NCBI GenBank assembly: GCA_015231755.1
Contig: JADGAZ010000012.1
Span: 1 to 64,000, forward strand
Length of the DNA: 64,000 nucleotides
Origin: Magnetococcales bacterium
GTDB lineage: Bacteria; Pseudomonadota; Magnetococcia; Magnetococcales; Magnetaquicoccaceae
Direction: 5' to 3'
In this document: piece by piece, positions 36,500 to 48,167 of the stretch
Layout of the letters: each line of letters starts with the position of its first letter
Position numbering within the stretch: the first letter of the stretch is position 1
Notes under the pieces: generated by a model
Databases searched by the model: none
What the model was told of the DNA's origin: nothing
What the model saw: the letters and a program-made list of their open reading frames with translations, nothing else
Position numbers and translations under genes: made by a program

Positions 36500-36812
36500 G
36501 CTTGACTGCTCCGTGTCTGTGATTGAGGTTGCCACCTGATGGTGTTTGCGGATCCTGGTCACAGAATAAACGGGGCCGTATCAGCATGGGGTCAAATCCG
36601 TGGCGAAAGGCATCAGGATTTTATCAAGACGATGTGAGGATTGGATCGGAATTGGATACCAATTGTATTGCCATGGCGCGGCATCATGCTATCATGATTT
36701 CAGCCTTGCCAATATGGGTTCACTATCATGAACCATGGAAAAGGAGCGCCTTTTTCCGATGACAAGGATGACTCTGTTCCTTTCCCGCCACGCCATTGCC
36801 AGGAGTCGCGCC
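36500..36812. other. divergent intergenic region with a possible promoter
   Basis: About 310 bases between kup (minus) and the binding-protein gene (plus). A candidate sigma-70 promoter for the plus-strand operon is TTGCCA (36668-36673), 16 bases, TATCAT (36690-36695), about 115 bases before the start codon. No small gene was seen. Confidence 0.38.
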
Positions 36813-37835
36813 ATGCCTACCTATCCCTGGATTTATTTGTTGGTGGCTTTGCTGTTTTTGATGCCCGTCATGGCCCAGGCCGGGCAGTCGGATCTTGATT
36901 TTGCCCTTCAGGGACCCTCTTTCGAGCCGGGAAAACCCAATCCCAAACTGGTGACTCCGGAGTGGATCCAAAAAGGCATCACCCATCCGACCGGGGGGGA
37001 GCCCTTCGACCTGCAAATCGAAATGGACCAGAATCTCTACGAAGCCCTGACCCCTTTGGTGGAACAGTATGCCGCCGGGAGAGGGTTGAAGGTGCGGATC
37101 AATCGGGGCACCTGTGGCACCAGTTCCGGGCCGTTGGCCAAAAAGGAGGCGGACATGGCGGGATTTTGTTGTCCGCCCGCCTCCTACGACCGTTTGCCGG
37201 GGATTGTCTTTCACACCATCGGCATTGTGCCCACGGTGTTCATCACCCATCCGGGCAATCCCGTCACCCGGATCACCTTCGGCGAAGTGCAGAAGATTTA
37301 CAGCGGCGACCTGCGTGAATGGCGTGAGCTGTCGGATCCGGCGGCCAGGGAGATGACGGGTACGATCCAACCGGTGGCGCGTCTGCATTGCGAAACCCGT
37401 CCGGGCCACTGGCGGGAGATCCTCGATAATAAAAGTCTGTTCTTTCAGTATGCTCTGTTTGTCAGTTCGATCCCCGACATGGTGGATACCGTGGCCTCCA
37501 ATCCCAATGCCTTTGGTTGGATTTCCCGCTGGGTGGTGGAAAAACCCACCAACAAGGGCAGGGTCCGCTGGCTGAAACTCAACGGCGTCGACCCGGATGA
37601 CACCCAGGCCGTATCCGAAGGGAAATATCCGTATTTCAAGGTGATGAACATGACTACCTGGGAAGGTGCGGGGGCCAGTCCCCTGGCCGATCGGCTCATT
37701 GATCATCTGCTCAACCGTTCCGATCCGGCACAGAACGCCGCGTTCATTGTCCCTGCCAGCGCGCTGCGGCGTCATGGGTGGCGGTTCGACGGCAACGAAC
37801 TGATTGGCACCCCGAACCATCAAACCAGCCCATGA
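36813..37835 (+). CDS. periplasmic phosphate-binding-like (PstS-type) solute-binding protein
   Basis: A 340-residue exported protein. The start [20 protein letters not shown] at 36813 (GGAG site) gives a signal peptide cut near AQA-GQ (about 24). The mature part has features of the PstS-like/PBP superfamily: a central segment with [20 protein letters not shown] and a later [16 protein letters not shown], the standard 'Sec-dependent phosphate-binding-like' pattern. Four cysteines (NRGTCGT, GFCC, LHCE) are unusual. No transporter genes follow; the next gene, 46 bases on, is a large hybrid kinase. It is more likely the ligand-binding partner of that sensor than part of an importer. Confidence 0.8.
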   Translation: MPTYPWIYLLVALLFLMPVMAQAGQSDLDFALQGPSFEPGKPNPKLVTPEWIQKGITHPTGGEPFDLQIEMDQNLYEALTPLVEQYAAGRGLKVRINRGTCGTSSGPLAKKEADMAGFCCPPASYDRLPGIVFHTIGIVPTVFITHPGNPVTRITFGEVQKIYSGDLREWRELSDPAAREMTGTIQPVARLHCETRPGHWREILDNKSLFFQYALFVSSIPDMVDTVASNPNAFGWISRWVVEKPTNKGRVRWLKLNGVDPDDTQAVSEGKYPYFKVMNMTTWEGAGASPLADRLIDHLLNRSDPAQNAAFIVPASALRRHGWRFDGNELIGTPNHQTSP

Positions 37836-37881
37836 TATCTCGGGGGGGCGGTTTGCCCCCCGGGTCATCCCCGCCAACTCC

Positions 37882-40800
37882 ATGAAACGCCTGTTCTCCA
37901 AACTGACCCTGGGTGTCAAGACCGTCCTGATCGGCTTGTTGATCAGTCTGGTGGCGAGCGTGGTGCTGGATCAGTTTCACTCCCGTTTTTTCATGAGTCA
38001 GAGTTCCAGCGCCCTCAACGCCGAACTGGCACGGGAGATCCGTACCGTGCGTCACCGGCTGAAACAGTTCAAAAACCAGATTCCGGACACCATGACCCTG
38101 TTGGCGGATAACCGCAGGCTGCTGGATTATCTGGCCAGTCCGTCCGCCCCGAGAGAGCGGATTGTTTACAAGAAATCACCCCCCTGGCTGCCTCCTGCGA
38201 GCAGTTGGCACCACCTGCACGCCGAGTTGATGCTGCTGCTGGGGGCGGAAGGGGAAATTCGGGAATATTTCCTGCTGGATAAAAGAAAAAAAGAGTTGCC
38301 ATCCTGGCTGGAGGCGTCCCTGCCTTTGTCGCTGGCCAAGAGTCTGGGTCAGATCCTGGTGATCGAACAGGATCGCCGGCTTTATCTGCTGAGCGCGGTG
38401 CGGGTGCGTCAATCCGGAAAGGGGGAGGTGGTGGCCCATCTCCTGATGGTCAGTGCCCTTGACGATGCGTTGCTGGAGAGCATTTATCCCTACATGGGTC
38501 AGGATGATCTCGGCGTGGCGATTCTGCTGGGTTCTCCGGCCCGGGTGGTGGCGGATAACATTCCGGGGCCTTCACAGCCGGGTCTGGATGCCGACTCCGA
38601 CGACCCCCACCAGATCCTGAGCGGCAGTGGGGAGTATTTGATGCTCGGCAAGGAGTACGACGACGACGGCGATACCGAGGCCCGCATCAACCTGTCGGTA
38701 TTCGTCAAGAAACAGCGCACCACCTTGTTCAGCGCGCAATTGCTGGTGGTGGAACGGCAGATGCAGTTGGCCATGGGTGTGATCCTGGTGATGGCCTTTT
38801 TGTGGCTGGCCCTGCGGGAGGTGCGGCGCATTCGCGGCTTGATTCAGCGCATGGCGCTGGTGTCCCGGAAGGAGTTGGATTTTCATCTGTCCATCACCTC
38901 CAGCGGGGATGAACTGACCCTGTTGGAGGATGTCTTCACCCGGTTGTGGGAAAAAAACCGTTTGACCCACACCTACCGGACCAATATCAATCGGATTTTG
39001 CACTCCGGTCTGGAGACCCGTTCTCTCCACGAGGAGTTGCGACAGGATATCATCCTGGCGTTGAACGGTTGTGATCATTTCAGTTTCGGCAGTGGCGCTA
39101 TTTTCCTCGCCCAGGGGGAGCCGTTGGTATTGCGTTTGGTGGCTGATGTCGGATTGTCGTCCGGGTCGCAGACGCTGTGTGACGGGATTTCCATGGATGC
39201 CTCCTGTCCATGTGGACGCGCCTTGAAAAGTGGCATGGCCATGTTTGATGGCTGTGATCACTGCCGTCCTGTCGCCGCCGTCGCGGAATCGGTGCCCTCT
39301 GGGCTGTATTGCCTGCCGATCCAGGGGCAGGGGCAGACTTTGGGGGTGCTGGCCATTCCCATGCGTCGGGATCATCTTCAGGGATCCGACGAGGTGGACT
39401 ATCTGTGGACCGTGACCCACACCTTGGCCGGAATCATCGAACGGTATCGCAAGGAGGAGGAGTTGGCCAAGGCCAAGGAGCTGGCGGAAACGGCCAACCG
39501 GTTCAAAAGCGACTTTCTGGCCAACATGAGCCACGAAATCCGTACCCCCATGAACGCCATCATCGGCATGGGCCATCTGCTGGCGAAAACCGATCTCAAT
39601 GCCCGGCAGATGGATTATGTCGGCAAGATCACCACCGCGTGTCGCACCTTGTTGGGGATCATCAACGATATTCTGGATTTTTCCAAGATCGAGGCCAACA
39701 AGCTCCATCTGGATCCCATCCCCTTCGAGCTGGAAACCGTGTTGCGGGATGTGGCGGATCTGATCGTGGGCAAGGCCGAGGAGAAAGGGATTGAGTTTTT
39801 GCTGCATATCGCCCCTTCGACGCCGCCTTTGCTGATCGGGGATCCCTTGCGTCTGGGGCAGATTCTGATCAACCTCGCCAGCAACGCGGTGAAGTTCACC
39901 CATGAGGGGGAGGTGGTCATCTCCGTGAGTCCGGAGCATCTCAGTTCGACTTTCGTCTGGTTGCGTTTTTCCGTGCGGGATACGGGCATCGGACTGGCTC
40001 CGGAACAACTGGAACGGCTTTTTCAAGCCTTTGGACAGGCGGAGAGTTCCATCACCCGTCAGTACGGGGGGACGGGATTGGGGTTGGCCATCAGCAAGCG
40101 GCTGGTGACCATGATGGGGGGAGACATCGTGGTGAAAAGCACTCCCGGGATGGGGAGTGATTTCAGTTTCCGGGCCGGTTTTGCCGTCCAGGAGCGGGAA
40201 CCGGAGCGCATGCCCATGACCTTGAACCATTTTCGGGAATCCAAAGCCCTGATCGTGGACGATAATGGGCCTTTTTGCATGATTTTTCAGGATCTGCTGG
40301 CGCCCATCGTTCGGGAGGTGGTGGCCGTGCCTTCCGGAAAGGCGGCGTTGCTGGAATTGCGTCATGCCAGCGAAAGCCGGTCGGCTTATGATCTGGTTTT
40401 CATGGACTGGAACATGCCGGAGATGGATGGCATCGAGACCATTCGCCGCATGCGCGAGGAGTTGGATCTGCCCCAACTGCCGGCCACGATCCTGGTGACC
40501 GCCCATGCCCGGGAAGACATCCTCCATCAGGTGGACCGGATCCATGTGGACGGGTTGATTTTCAAGCCTGTCAGTCAATCCCAACTGGTCAACGCCCTGA
40601 TGGAACTGCGGGCGGGCAGGTCGTTGCGCACCTGTCGCAACGGGGATTCTCTGGCCACCATCGAGGCCAGATTGCGGGAGACCATCGGTGGCGCCCGGGT
40701 GGTGGTGGTGGATGACAGTCCCATCAATCAACAGGTGGCGCGGGAGATTCTGGAGGATTGTGGTCTGACGGTCACCCTGGCGGGGAATGGTCGGGAGCTG

Positions 40801-41769
40801 GTGGCGTTGATGAACAAGGCCGCGCCCGGTGAGGTGGAACTGGTTTTCATGGATCTTCAGATGCCCGTCATGGATGGTTTCACCGCCACCCGGGCGCTTC
40901 GGGAGATGTCTTGTTATCGGGATCTTCCCATTGTGGCCATGACCGCCAACGCCATGGTCGGAGACCGGGAGCGTTCTTTGGCCGCGGGCATGAACGATCA
41001 TGTGGCCAAACCGATCGATCTGGTGGAGCTGCATGCCACCCTGGAACGCTGGTTGCCTCCCCGTTGCCGGATTCCGACCCCTGGGGCCGCAGAGGATGGG
41101 GAGTCGTTCGGATCCGACGGGGAGGCGGGTTTGCTGCCAGCCCGGCTTCCGGGATTGGATTTGCGCGAGGCTTTGGCCCGGGTCAAGGGCAACGAACGGT
41201 TGCTGGGGGAGTTGCTGGTGGCTTTCTGTCAGGAACATGGCGCCTCGGCGCAACGGATCCGGGGGTTGCTGGCGGTCGGGGAACGGCGATCCGCCGCCCA
41301 TCTGGCCCACGCGGTCAAGGGGCCGGCGGGCAATCTGGGCGCCCGGGAGCTTTGGGAGGCGGCCCGGGAGCTGGAACAACTGATCCTGGACGACGGGGAT
41401 GACGGGGAGCTGAACTTCGCCTTGAACCGTTACGACAGCCGTTGGCCCGCCTTGCTGCATTCCGCCGCTCTTGTGGAAAAGAGCCTGTCGAGGAATGGTC
41501 GAAAAATGGCGGATTACGGGCCGGCGCTCCAGGCCGGGGAGGTGTTTGTGCTGTTGCGTCGTTTGCGGGGATTGCTGGCCAGTCATGACATGGAGGCCCG
41601 CACCCTGGCGGAACTGCTGCGGGGATTGCCTGTGGATGAGGTCCGTACTCCCCTCATCGAGGCTTTTTTTGCCGCCATGGATCATTTGGATTATCGATCC
41701 GCTGGCCATCTGTTGGAACAACTCGCCTCAACCCTGTCCATCGATCTGGACGAGGAGCCTGCCGCATGA
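37882..41769 (+). CDS. hybrid sensor histidine kinase with two receivers and an Hpt domain
   Basis: A 1295-residue membrane kinase. Membrane segment 1 is at about 12-32, a periplasmic sensor region at about 33-290, segment 2 at about 295-315, then a GAF-like domain (about 370-520) with several Cys residues ([15 protein letters not shown]). HisKA carries His551 in [13 protein letters not shown] and HATPase has [15 protein letters not shown]. Receiver 1 has Asp842 ([11 protein letters not shown]), receiver 2 Asp991 ([11 protein letters not shown]), and the Hpt domain His1143 ([14 protein letters not shown]). All phosphorelay residues appear present. The start at 37882 is weakly supported by its ribosome site but begins directly with the first membrane helix. 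The next gene overlaps by 4 bases (ATGA). Confidence 0.9.
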   Translation: MKRLFSKLTLGVKTVLIGLLISLVASVVLDQFHSRFFMSQSSSALNAELAREIRTVRHRLKQFKNQIPDTMTLLADNRRLLDYLASPSAPRERIVYKKSPPWLPPASSWHHLHAELMLLLGAEGEIREYFLLDKRKKELPSWLEASLPLSLAKSLGQILVIEQDRRLYLLSAVRVRQSGKGEVVAHLLMVSALDDALLESIYPYMGQDDLGVAILLGSPARVVADNIPGPSQPGLDADSDDPHQILSGSGEYLMLGKEYDDDGDTEARINLSVFVKKQRTTLFSAQLLVVERQMQLAMGVILVMAFLWLALREVRRIRGLIQRMALVSRKELDFHLSITSSGDELTLLEDVFTRLWEKNRLTHTYRTNINRILHSGLETRSLHEELRQDIILALNGCDHFSFGSGAIFLAQGEPLVLRLVADVGLSSGSQTLCDGISMDASCPCGRALKSGMAMFDGCDHCRPVAAVAESVPSGLYCLPIQGQGQTLGVLAIPMRRDHLQGSDEVDYLWTVTHTLAGIIERYRKEEELAKAKELAETANRFKSDFLANMSHEIRTPMNAIIGMGHLLAKTDLNARQMDYVGKITTACRTLLGIINDILDFSKIEANKLHLDPIPFELETVLRDVADLIVGKAEEKGIEFLLHIAPSTPPLLIGDPLRLGQILINLASNAVKFTHEGEVVISVSPEHLSSTFVWLRFSVRDTGIGLAPEQLERLFQAFGQAESSITRQYGGTGLGLAISKRLVTMMGGDIVVKSTPGMGSDFSFRAGFAVQEREPERMPMTLNHFRESKALIVDDNGPFCMIFQDLLAPIVREVVAVPSGKAALLELRHASESRSAYDLVFMDWNMPEMDGIETIRRMREELDLPQLPATILVTAHAREDILHQVDRIHVDGLIFKPVSQSQLVNALMELRAGRSLRTCRNGDSLATIEARLRETIGGARVVVVDDSPINQQVAREILEDCGLTVTLAGNGRELVALMNKAAPGEVELVFMDLQMPVMDGFTATRALREMSCYRDLPIVAMTANAMVGDRERSLAAGMNDHVAKPIDLVELHATLERWLPPRCRIPTPGAAEDGESFGSDGEAGLLPARLPGLDLREALARVKGNERLLGELLVAFCQEHGASAQRIRGLLAVGERRSAAHLAHAVKGPAGNLGARELWEAARELEQLILDDGDDGELNFALNRYDSRWPALLHSAALVEKSLSRNGRKMADYGPALQAGEVFVLLRRLRGLLASHDMEARTLAELLRGLPVDEVRTPLIEAFFAAMDHLDYRSAGHLLEQLASTLSIDLDEEPAA

Positions 41770-42920
41770 CGACTTTTCCCGAGCCGCCGACGCTGTTGAT
41801 CATCGACGATCAACCGGCCAACATCAAGGTTCTCAACGAACTGCTCCGGGCTGAGTATCGCATTCTGTTTGCCATCGAGAGTCGTGCCGGTCTGGAGATC
41901 GCCCGGGAGCGGTTGCCGGATCTGGTGTTGCTGGATGTGATCATGCCGGAAATGGATGGTCATGAGGTGTGCCGGCGTCTGAAACAGGATGAGAAAACCC
42001 GCAACATTCCGGTGATTTTCATTACCTCCTTGCAGTTGAAGGAGTTCGAGACCGCCGGATTGCTGCTTGGGGCGGTGGATCATGTCACCAAGCCGTTTCA
42101 TCCCGAGATCGTCAAGTTGCGCATTCAGAATCAACTGGAGCTGAAACGCCATCGGGATCATCTGGAACAGATCGTGGCCCAGCAAACCGCGCAACTGCGT
42201 CTGGCCAAGGAGGCCGCCGAGGCCGGGGAACGGGCCAAACGGGATCTGCTGATGCTGTTCAGCCATGAACTGCGCACTCCGTTGCACGGCATCATCGGTT
42301 TTACCGATCTGCTGCTGACCTCGGGGCTGACGGATGAACAACAGGAGTATCTCGCCGTGGTGAGCCGCTCCTCCCATGTGTTGGCGGATATGGTGGAAGG
42401 GATCCTGGAATTGATGCAGATCGAACTCGACGAACGCCAGACCCTTCCGGAACCCTTCGACCTGAAGGCCACCTTGCACGGGGTGCTGGAGCGGCACGAA
42501 CGGGCGGCCCGGGACAAGGGGTTGACCCTGGAGTTGCGGGGGGCGTTCGACTCCCTGCCCGATGTGGCGGGAAGTCAGCGGCACTTTGGACGGATCGTCG
42601 ATCATCTGGTGCGCAACGCGGTCAAATTTACCGCCCGGGGGGGGATTGTCCTTGGGGTGGAGACCCTGGAGGATCGGCCCGGGTATTTGCATGTCTTCGT
42701 GTCGGACACCGGAATCGGGATCGAGGAGGGGCACCGGGAGTTCATTTTGCAATACTTCACTCAGGTTGAGCGGGTGATGACCCGGCATCAGGGGGGATTG
42801 GGGCTGGGTCTGGCCTATTGCCGCAAGGCCCTGGCCCGTTATTTCGAGGGACGGCTCTGGCTGGAGAGCGTGCCCAACCAGGGCAGTACCTTTCATTTTG
42901 ATGCGCGTTTGTGTGGGTAG
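41766..42920 (+). CDS. receiver-histidine kinase protein
   Basis: A 384-residue cytoplasmic protein with reversed order: a receiver first (acidic pair in LLIIDDQ, Asp57 in [12 protein letters not shown], Lys near HVTKPFHPE), a coiled coil (about 125-155), then HisKA with His167 ([12 protein letters not shown]) and HATPase ([35 protein letters not shown]). It is likely to receive phosphate from the upstream hybrid kinase and to pass it on or reset the relay. The start overlaps the previous stop (ATGA), and the chemoreceptor gene begins 88 bases later. Confidence 0.9.
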   Translation: MTTFPEPPTLLIIDDQPANIKVLNELLRAEYRILFAIESRAGLEIARERLPDLVLLDVIMPEMDGHEVCRRLKQDEKTRNIPVIFITSLQLKEFETAGLLLGAVDHVTKPFHPEIVKLRIQNQLELKRHRDHLEQIVAQQTAQLRLAKEAAEAGERAKRDLLMLFSHELRTPLHGIIGFTDLLLTSGLTDEQQEYLAVVSRSSHVLADMVEGILELMQIELDERQTLPEPFDLKATLHGVLERHERAARDKGLTLELRGAFDSLPDVAGSQRHFGRIVDHLVRNAVKFTARGGIVLGVETLEDRPGYLHVFVSDTGIGIEEGHREFILQYFTQVERVMTRHQGGLGLGLAYCRKALARYFEGRLWLESVPNQGSTFHFDARLCG

Positions 42921-43008
42921 ATCTTTACGAAAAGATTGATCCGTTCCGGGGTCCGTGTTACCGTGCTGCTCAAGATTGCTAATGGAACCCATGAATAAAG
43001 GAGGGTAT

Positions 43009-45051
43009 ATGAAACTGAATCTGATGGCCAAGGTGGTGATCGCTTTTGCTTCGGTCCTGTTGATTACCCTTGCGATTGCGGCAAATGGCTGGGTAAGCCT
43101 GGATGGGGTCAACAAACGGGTTCACAATACAACCCGTATGGTCAAGATCCAGGCGGAAGCGACCAATATTCTGCGGGCCGAGCGGAATTTTATCGAGAAT
43201 CGGGATCCCGCCCATCTGAACACCGCCCTGCAGGCCGGGGAGTCGATCAAGAGCAAGGCCACCGAGGCGCGGGAGGTCTTCAAGGATCCGGAGGACAAGG
43301 AGCGGATGCATCATATCATTCAGGTGACCGACGCGTATGGGCGGCTTTTCACCAAACTGGTGGAAGGGGACAAGAAAATCACCCATGATATCGAGGCGAT
43401 GCGCCATACCTCTCAGACTGTGATCGAGGCGGTGCATGTGCTGGAAAAGGGGCAGTCGGAAAAATTGCGTGGCATGGGTGAGCATCTCAACACGTTTCAG
43501 TGCATGAAAGATCTGCAGGGCAGTCTGGATAGCCGCATCCAGAAGATCAACAGCAGCAGTGAAATGGGGTTGCTGTTTCTCGATGCCCGGCTGGGGGAAA
43601 AAGAGGTGATCCTGTCGGGAGGCAAGGATACCAAACAGATCGAGCGAACCCGCACCGGTCTGGACAAAGGCAAAAAGCTCGCCATCGAAATGACCGCCTC
43701 TTTCACCGATTCCAAGGATCAGGAGATTGGCAAACAGGTCGAGACGGCGTTTGGAACATATATCCAGGAGTTCGATGCCCTGTTGGCCCTGTTGCAAGAG
43801 CAGGAGAAGGCGGAACACGACATGGTGACGGGCCGTCGTGAACTCAACAAGGTGATTGACGAGGTGGTCGAAGGGCAGCAGCAGAAACTGGATGGTGAGG
43901 TGGTGCGGGCGGAATCCTTCATTCTGGTCGGCAGTCTGATCGCGATCATCGTGGGTACCCTGATCGCCTTGATTTTTTCCCGGAGTCTGGTCAAGGCGGT
44001 CACCGGATGCATTGGCAACATGGCCAGCATGGCGGAGGGCAATCTGGCGATTCGTTGCGTCACCACCCGTGCCGACGAATTGGGCAGCATGTCGAAGGCC
44101 ATTGATTCGGTGGCGGTGAAGTTGCGCGAGGTGGTCGATGAAGTAACTCAATCGGTGGCCAACGTCACCTCCGGTTCCATGCAGCTCTCCTCGTCGGCCC
44201 AGACCCTTTCCGAGGGGGCCACCTCCCAGGCGGCCAGTATCGAGGAAACCTCGTCGGCCATGGAGCAGATGACCAGCACCATCTCCAAGAACATGGATAA
44301 CGCCATGACCACCGAAAAGATCGCCCTCACGGCCTCCCAGGATGCCGCCGAAGGGGGAGAGGCGGTGTCGCAGGCGGTGTCCGCCATGAAGGAGATCGCC
44401 GGCAAGATTTCGATCATCGAGGAGATTGCCCGTCAGACCAATCTGCTGGCTTTGAATGCCGCCATTGAGGCGGCTCGGGCTGGCGAACACGGCAAAGGAT
44501 TCGCCGTGGTGGCTGCTGAGGTGCGTAAATTGGCGGAACGCAGCCAGTCCGCGGCGGGTGAGATCAGTCAGTTGTCCTCCACCAGCGTGGGGGTGGCCGA
44601 ACGGGCCGGAGAGATCATCAACAAACTGGTGCCGGATATCCAGCGCACTGCCGAGTTGGTGCAGGAGATTTCCTCATCCAGCCGGGAACAGAGTCAGGGG
44701 GCGGTGCAGATCAACCAAGCCATCCAACAACTGGACCGGGTGATCCAGCAGAACGCCGGTGCCTCCGAAGAGATGGCCGCCACCGCCGAGGAGCTGAATT
44801 CCCAGGCCGAACAACTCAGGCAGTCCATCAGTTTCTTCCGGACCGGAGCCAATCCCGCCGCCATTCCAACCCGGTCGGCAAAGTCAGCCATGGTTTTGGG
44901 CTCGGGTGGGGTTTCTCTGGCTTTGATGGATCGAACCCGCAAAACCGCCAAACCGGCGATTCAAAAAACAGTTGTTTTGCCGGCTCCGGGTCAATCCGGC
45001 GGTCGCACCTCCCATTCCGGGAACCTGGATGACGAATTCGAACGCATGTGA
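43009..45051 (+). CDS. methyl-accepting chemotaxis protein
   Basis: A 680-residue chemoreceptor, starting [18 protein letters not shown] at 43009 with a perfect AAGGAGG site. Membrane segments are at about 8-28 and 305-325. Between them lies a helical periplasmic domain (30-300) resembling the HBM two-bundle fold ([16 protein letters not shown]). A HAMP domain (about 326-380) is followed by the signalling domain with the hairpin tip [22 protein letters not shown]. The C-terminal extension ends in DDEFERM. It probably belongs to the same transcript as the kinases upstream and the carbonic-anhydrase-like gene 34 bases downstream. Confidence 0.93.
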   Translation: MKLNLMAKVVIAFASVLLITLAIAANGWVSLDGVNKRVHNTTRMVKIQAEATNILRAERNFIENRDPAHLNTALQAGESIKSKATEAREVFKDPEDKERMHHIIQVTDAYGRLFTKLVEGDKKITHDIEAMRHTSQTVIEAVHVLEKGQSEKLRGMGEHLNTFQCMKDLQGSLDSRIQKINSSSEMGLLFLDARLGEKEVILSGGKDTKQIERTRTGLDKGKKLAIEMTASFTDSKDQEIGKQVETAFGTYIQEFDALLALLQEQEKAEHDMVTGRRELNKVIDEVVEGQQQKLDGEVVRAESFILVGSLIAIIVGTLIALIFSRSLVKAVTGCIGNMASMAEGNLAIRCVTTRADELGSMSKAIDSVAVKLREVVDEVTQSVANVTSGSMQLSSSAQTLSEGATSQAASIEETSSAMEQMTSTISKNMDNAMTTEKIALTASQDAAEGGEAVSQAVSAMKEIAGKISIIEEIARQTNLLALNAAIEAARAGEHGKGFAVVAAEVRKLAERSQSAAGEISQLSSTSVGVAERAGEIINKLVPDIQRTAELVQEISSSSREQSQGAVQINQAIQQLDRVIQQNAGASEEMAATAEELNSQAEQLRQSISFFRTGANPAAIPTRSAKSAMVLGSGGVSLALMDRTRKTAKPAIQKTVVLPAPGQSGGRTSHSGNLDDEFERM

Positions 45052-45085
45052 CCCCACGATTTTTTGCCTGGAAAGGAGAACCATC

Positions 45086-45643
45086 ATGACCCATCCGAAC
45101 GGATGTTTCCCCGGGGATCACCATCCGGTTGCCTTGACCATCAGCCGTCGCCGTTTCTTGCGTCTGACCGCTGCCGCCGCCAGTGGTGTGGCGCTATACT
45201 CTTCCCTGGTTCCCGGCGTACTGCACGCCGGGGGACATACCGAGGCGATGCTGCTCAGTTGCATGGACTATCGCCTGATCAACCAGATCGAGCATTACAT
45301 GTTCAAGCGTTGCATGCGCACCAAGTATGACCATGTGATCCTGGCCGGGGCCTCCCTGGGCGCCTTGAACGACAAGTTCCCGGCCTGGGGTCAGACCTTC
45401 TGGGATCATCTGGATGTGGCCAAGAAGCTCCACGACATCCGTTCGGTGATCATCATGGATCATCGGGACTGCGGCGCCTACAAGGTGATCCTGGGGGAAG
45501 ATCTTGCCAAGGACGCCCAGAAGGAGACCGCGGTTCACAAGGCCCAATTGGAAAAACTGGCGGCTGCGGTCAAGAAGAAATATCCCGAACTGGGTATCGA
45601 ACTGCTGCTCATGGGGCTGGATGGAGAGGTGGAGACCCTGTGA
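45086..45643 (+). CDS. Tat-exported beta-carbonic-anhydrase-like protein
   Basis: A 185-residue protein. The start at 45086 has AAAGGAG upstream. Residues 20-48 form a Tat signal (SRRRFLRL then a hydrophobic stretch ending VLHAGG). The mature part keeps beta-carbonic anhydrase residues: Cys59, Asp61 and Arg63 in SCMDYR, and His126 and Cys129 in DHRDCGAY. These would be the zinc ligands and the Asp-Arg dyad. At about 135 mature residues it is shorter than a full enzyme (about 200). It may hydrate carbon dioxide in the periplasm or serve as a sensor. The signalling genes just upstream favour a link to bicarbonate or CO2 sensing, by inference. Confidence 0.75.
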   Translation: MTHPNGCFPGDHHPVALTISRRRFLRLTAAAASGVALYSSLVPGVLHAGGHTEAMLLSCMDYRLINQIEHYMFKRCMRTKYDHVILAGASLGALNDKFPAWGQTFWDHLDVAKKLHDIRSVIIMDHRDCGAYKVILGEDLAKDAQKETAVHKAQLEKLAAAVKKKYPELGIELLLMGLDGEVETL

Positions 45644-45665
45644 TGTCGTGTGATGTCGTGTGATG
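45640..45665 (+). repeat. 10-base direct repeat covering the stop codon
   Basis: The unit TGATGTCGTG occurs twice (45641-45650, 45651-45660) followed by TGATG. Because the period is 10, TGA falls in all three frames in turn. It starts exactly at the stop of the carbonic-anhydrase-like gene. Confidence 0.85.
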
Positions 45666-45762
45666 GAATGGGTCATCCCCGGTCCCTGCCCGGATGCATC
45701 GGCGCGGGATCGGGGATGGCGGTCGTCAGGGAGGAGTTGTTTTGTCCCTGTTCGGCGTTTGA

Positions 45763-45797
45763 ACCGGGACCTGTCCGAATGTCGGGCAGGTCCCGGT
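45763..45797. terminator. strong hairpin between convergent genes
   Basis: A 16-base stem with one mismatch (ACCGGGACCTGTCCGA, 45763-45778; TCGGGCAGGTCCCGGT, 45782-45797) and a 3-base loop, followed by TTGGTTTCTG on the plus strand. It lies between the carbonic-anhydrase-like gene and the oppositely oriented chemoreceptor and probably ends the plus-strand sensory operon. Confidence 0.7.
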
Positions 45798-45826
45798 TTG
45801 GTTTCTGCGGTGCGCAGGCCGGGGGG

Positions 45827-47911
45827 TCAGAAGGTCTCGAAGGCGTCGTCCGAGGTGTCGGAGGCATGATGGCCCGCCGATTTGGACGGGGAGTGGTGGA
45901 CCAGGGCCAGGTTGTTACCCGGTCTGGATTTGCCGGCTGGGCCGGAAAGATGGGCCAGCGCCTTGGATGAGGAGGTGTGGCTGACTCCCCGTCCCGAACC
46001 GTGTCGGGATGACCCTCCCACCACCACCGGGGCGTCGCCGATGTTGAAAAAGGCGATGCTGGATTGCAGCAGTTCGGCCTGGGCGTTGAGTTCTTCGGAG
46101 GTGGCCGCCATCTCTTCGGAAGCGCCGGCATTCTGCTGGATCACGTGGTCCAGCTGCTGAATGGCCTTGTTGATCTGTTCGGCACCGCTGTTTTGTTCCT
46201 GGCTGGAGGCGGCGATCTCCTGGACCAGTTCCGCATTCTTTTGAATATCCGGCACCAGCTTGATGATGATCTGTCCGGCCCGTTCCGCAACCGAGACGCT
46301 CGACGCGGAAAGACGGCTGATCTCGGCGGCTGCGGTTTGGCTGCGTTCCGCCAGTTTGCGGACCTCCGCCGCCACTACGGCAAACCCCTTGCCGTGTTCC
46401 CCGGCCCGGGCCGCCTCGATGGCGGCATTGAGGGCCAACAGGTTGGTCTGACGGGCGATCTCTTCGATGATGGAGATTTTGGAGGCGATTTCCTTCATGG
46501 CGCTCACCGCCTCGGTGACGGATTTGCCCCCCATTTCCGCGTCGGTGGAGGCCTGACGGGCGATCCGTTCGGTTTGCTGGGAGTTGTCGGTGTTTTGCTG
46601 GATGTTGGCGGCCATCTGTTCCATGGCCGAAGAGGTCTCTTCCACGGAGGCGGCCTGTTCGGTGGATCCCTGGGAGATGCGCTGGGAGGTGGAGGAGAGT
46701 TCCTGACTGCCACTGGCCACGCTGTTGGCGGCGTTGCGCACTTCGCTGAGGACGCTGCGCAGTTTGTCGGCCATGTCGTTCAAGGATTTTGCCAGGGTGC
46801 CGATTTCGTCCTTCTGGTCGATGTCCAGACGGGTGGTCAGGTCGCCCCGGGCCATGGTTTGGGCGAAGGTCACACCTTGCACGATGGGTTTGGTGATCAG
46901 GGCCGCCAGGAACAAGGCGATCAGGATCCCGAGAATCACGGCGGCCACGATGGTGCCCACGATGATGGTATTGGCTTCACCCGTCAATTTCTCCGCCTGC
47001 TCCCGGGCTGCGGCCAGTTGTTGATAGCCCGCTCCTTCCGCGTCCATGGCCTGTTTGATCACGTCGGCTCCCAGTCGTCCCATCTCGGCGAGGATGGTTT
47101 TCAAGGCGTCATCGTTCTTGATCCAGTTCTGGGCCGCTTCGGTATATTCCTTGGTGGCTTTGCGGGCCTCTTCGATGAGCTTGAGTTGGGCGGGTTCGGT
47201 GGTGATTTTTTGCAAGGAGTTATACAGTTCCATCAACTCTGGAAGCAGTTGATTCATCTGTTTCCAGGATTCCCGGGTTTTGTAATTCACCTCATCTTTT
47301 TCCGCACGCATGATGCTTAAGGCATGCACGTAGATATTGGTGGTGATGATGTAACGTTGCACATAGGGATCCAGGGCGGCGGAGTCGGCTTTGCCTTGCA
47401 TGGCAGCGGTATAGGCATCGACCTGCATCTTGAGGAAGGTGGAGGCGGCGTTTTCGACGATTTTGCCTTTTTCGATCATCTGGGCCACCGCGGCCTTGTT
47501 GGCTTGCAGGGCTTTGACCCCGGCACGATACTGGTCCGCATAGACGGCGGTGCCGGTCCGGGCGAGTTTGGATTGTTCCAGCAGCTTGGTATTGTTGTAT
47601 TTTTTGGCCAGTTCGTCCACCTTGTCGAGGAATTGATTCAACTCCTTGACATTTTTTTCCGCTTTTTGATGAATTTCATCTTTTTCGTACAGCAGATAGT
47701 TTTTCTCTTCCATGATGGTGGCCAGGGCCATACGCTCCACGCCGGTTGCGAATTCAACCGCCTTGGCATTATTGTCCGTGATTCCGAACAAGGCCCCCGA
47801 CACTTTGCCTATGTAAAGATTCGCTAGCCCTCCGAAGATAACGGTAATGGCAACCAGGAGGAGCGCTCCTCCAAGGATTTTGGTTTTTACGCTGAGATCG
47901 TTGATGTTCAT
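45827..47911 (-). CDS. methyl-accepting chemotaxis protein with NWETF-like C-terminus
   Basis: A 694-residue chemoreceptor starting [20 protein letters not shown] at 47911 (GGAG site 11 bases upstream). Membrane segments are at about 12-32 and 325-350. The long helical periplasmic region (about 35-320) resembles the HBM fold. A HAMP domain follows (about 350-405), then the signalling domain with the same tip as the other receptor ([22 protein letters not shown]). The C-terminal tail is His/Ser-rich and ends DDAFETF, close to the NWETF-type pentapeptide that tethers CheR and CheB, with Phe in place of Trp. It has its own promoter upstream. Confidence 0.93.
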   Translation of the reverse strand: MNINDLSVKTKILGGALLLVAITVIFGGLANLYIGKVSGALFGITDNNAKAVEFATGVERMALATIMEEKNYLLYEKDEIHQKAEKNVKELNQFLDKVDELAKKYNNTKLLEQSKLARTGTAVYADQYRAGVKALQANKAAVAQMIEKGKIVENAASTFLKMQVDAYTAAMQGKADSAALDPYVQRYIITTNIYVHALSIMRAEKDEVNYKTRESWKQMNQLLPELMELYNSLQKITTEPAQLKLIEEARKATKEYTEAAQNWIKNDDALKTILAEMGRLGADVIKQAMDAEGAGYQQLAAAREQAEKLTGEANTIIVGTIVAAVILGILIALFLAALITKPIVQGVTFAQTMARGDLTTRLDIDQKDEIGTLAKSLNDMADKLRSVLSEVRNAANSVASGSQELSSTSQRISQGSTEQAASVEETSSAMEQMAANIQQNTDNSQQTERIARQASTDAEMGGKSVTEAVSAMKEIASKISIIEEIARQTNLLALNAAIEAARAGEHGKGFAVVAAEVRKLAERSQTAAAEISRLSASSVSVAERAGQIIIKLVPDIQKNAELVQEIAASSQEQNSGAEQINKAIQQLDHVIQQNAGASEEMAATSEELNAQAELLQSSIAFFNIGDAPVVVGGSSRHGSGRGVSHTSSSKALAHLSGPAGKSRPGNNLALVHHSPSKSAGHHASDTSDDAFETF

Positions 47912-48010
47912 AGAACGAAAACTCCGTGATGTTCTTGAATAAGGGGGCCAGGTTGTTTTTATCAGGCATTCCAAAGAAATATCTGTGATTCAATAAATCG
48001 ATTTTTACCA

Positions 48011-48039
48011 ATCGTATCAGGATCCAATGTTTGCGTCAA
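48011..48039 (-). promoter_or_regulatory. sigma-70-like promoter of the chemoreceptor gene
   Basis: On the minus strand: TTGACG (complement of 48034-48039), 17 bases, TACGAT (complement of 48011-48016). This matches 5 and 4 of 6 consensus bases. It would leave a leader of about 90 bases before the ATG at 47911. No sigma-28-type flagellar promoter was noticed. Confidence 0.5.
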
Positions 48040-48167
48040 TCCGGTTTTGCAAGCTTTTTGCTCAATCTTTTAAAGACGGTTTTTTTGTGCGTTCGAGTTG
48101 CGTGTGTGTTTTGGAGTATTGTATGTGAGTTTTCGCTATCTATATCTTGGTGTGGGAGATCAACCCG

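Noticed and set aside
45827-47911. A sigma-28 flagellar promoter for the chemoreceptor
   Set aside because: No TAAA-N15-GCCGATAA pattern was found; a sigma-70-like promoter fits better.
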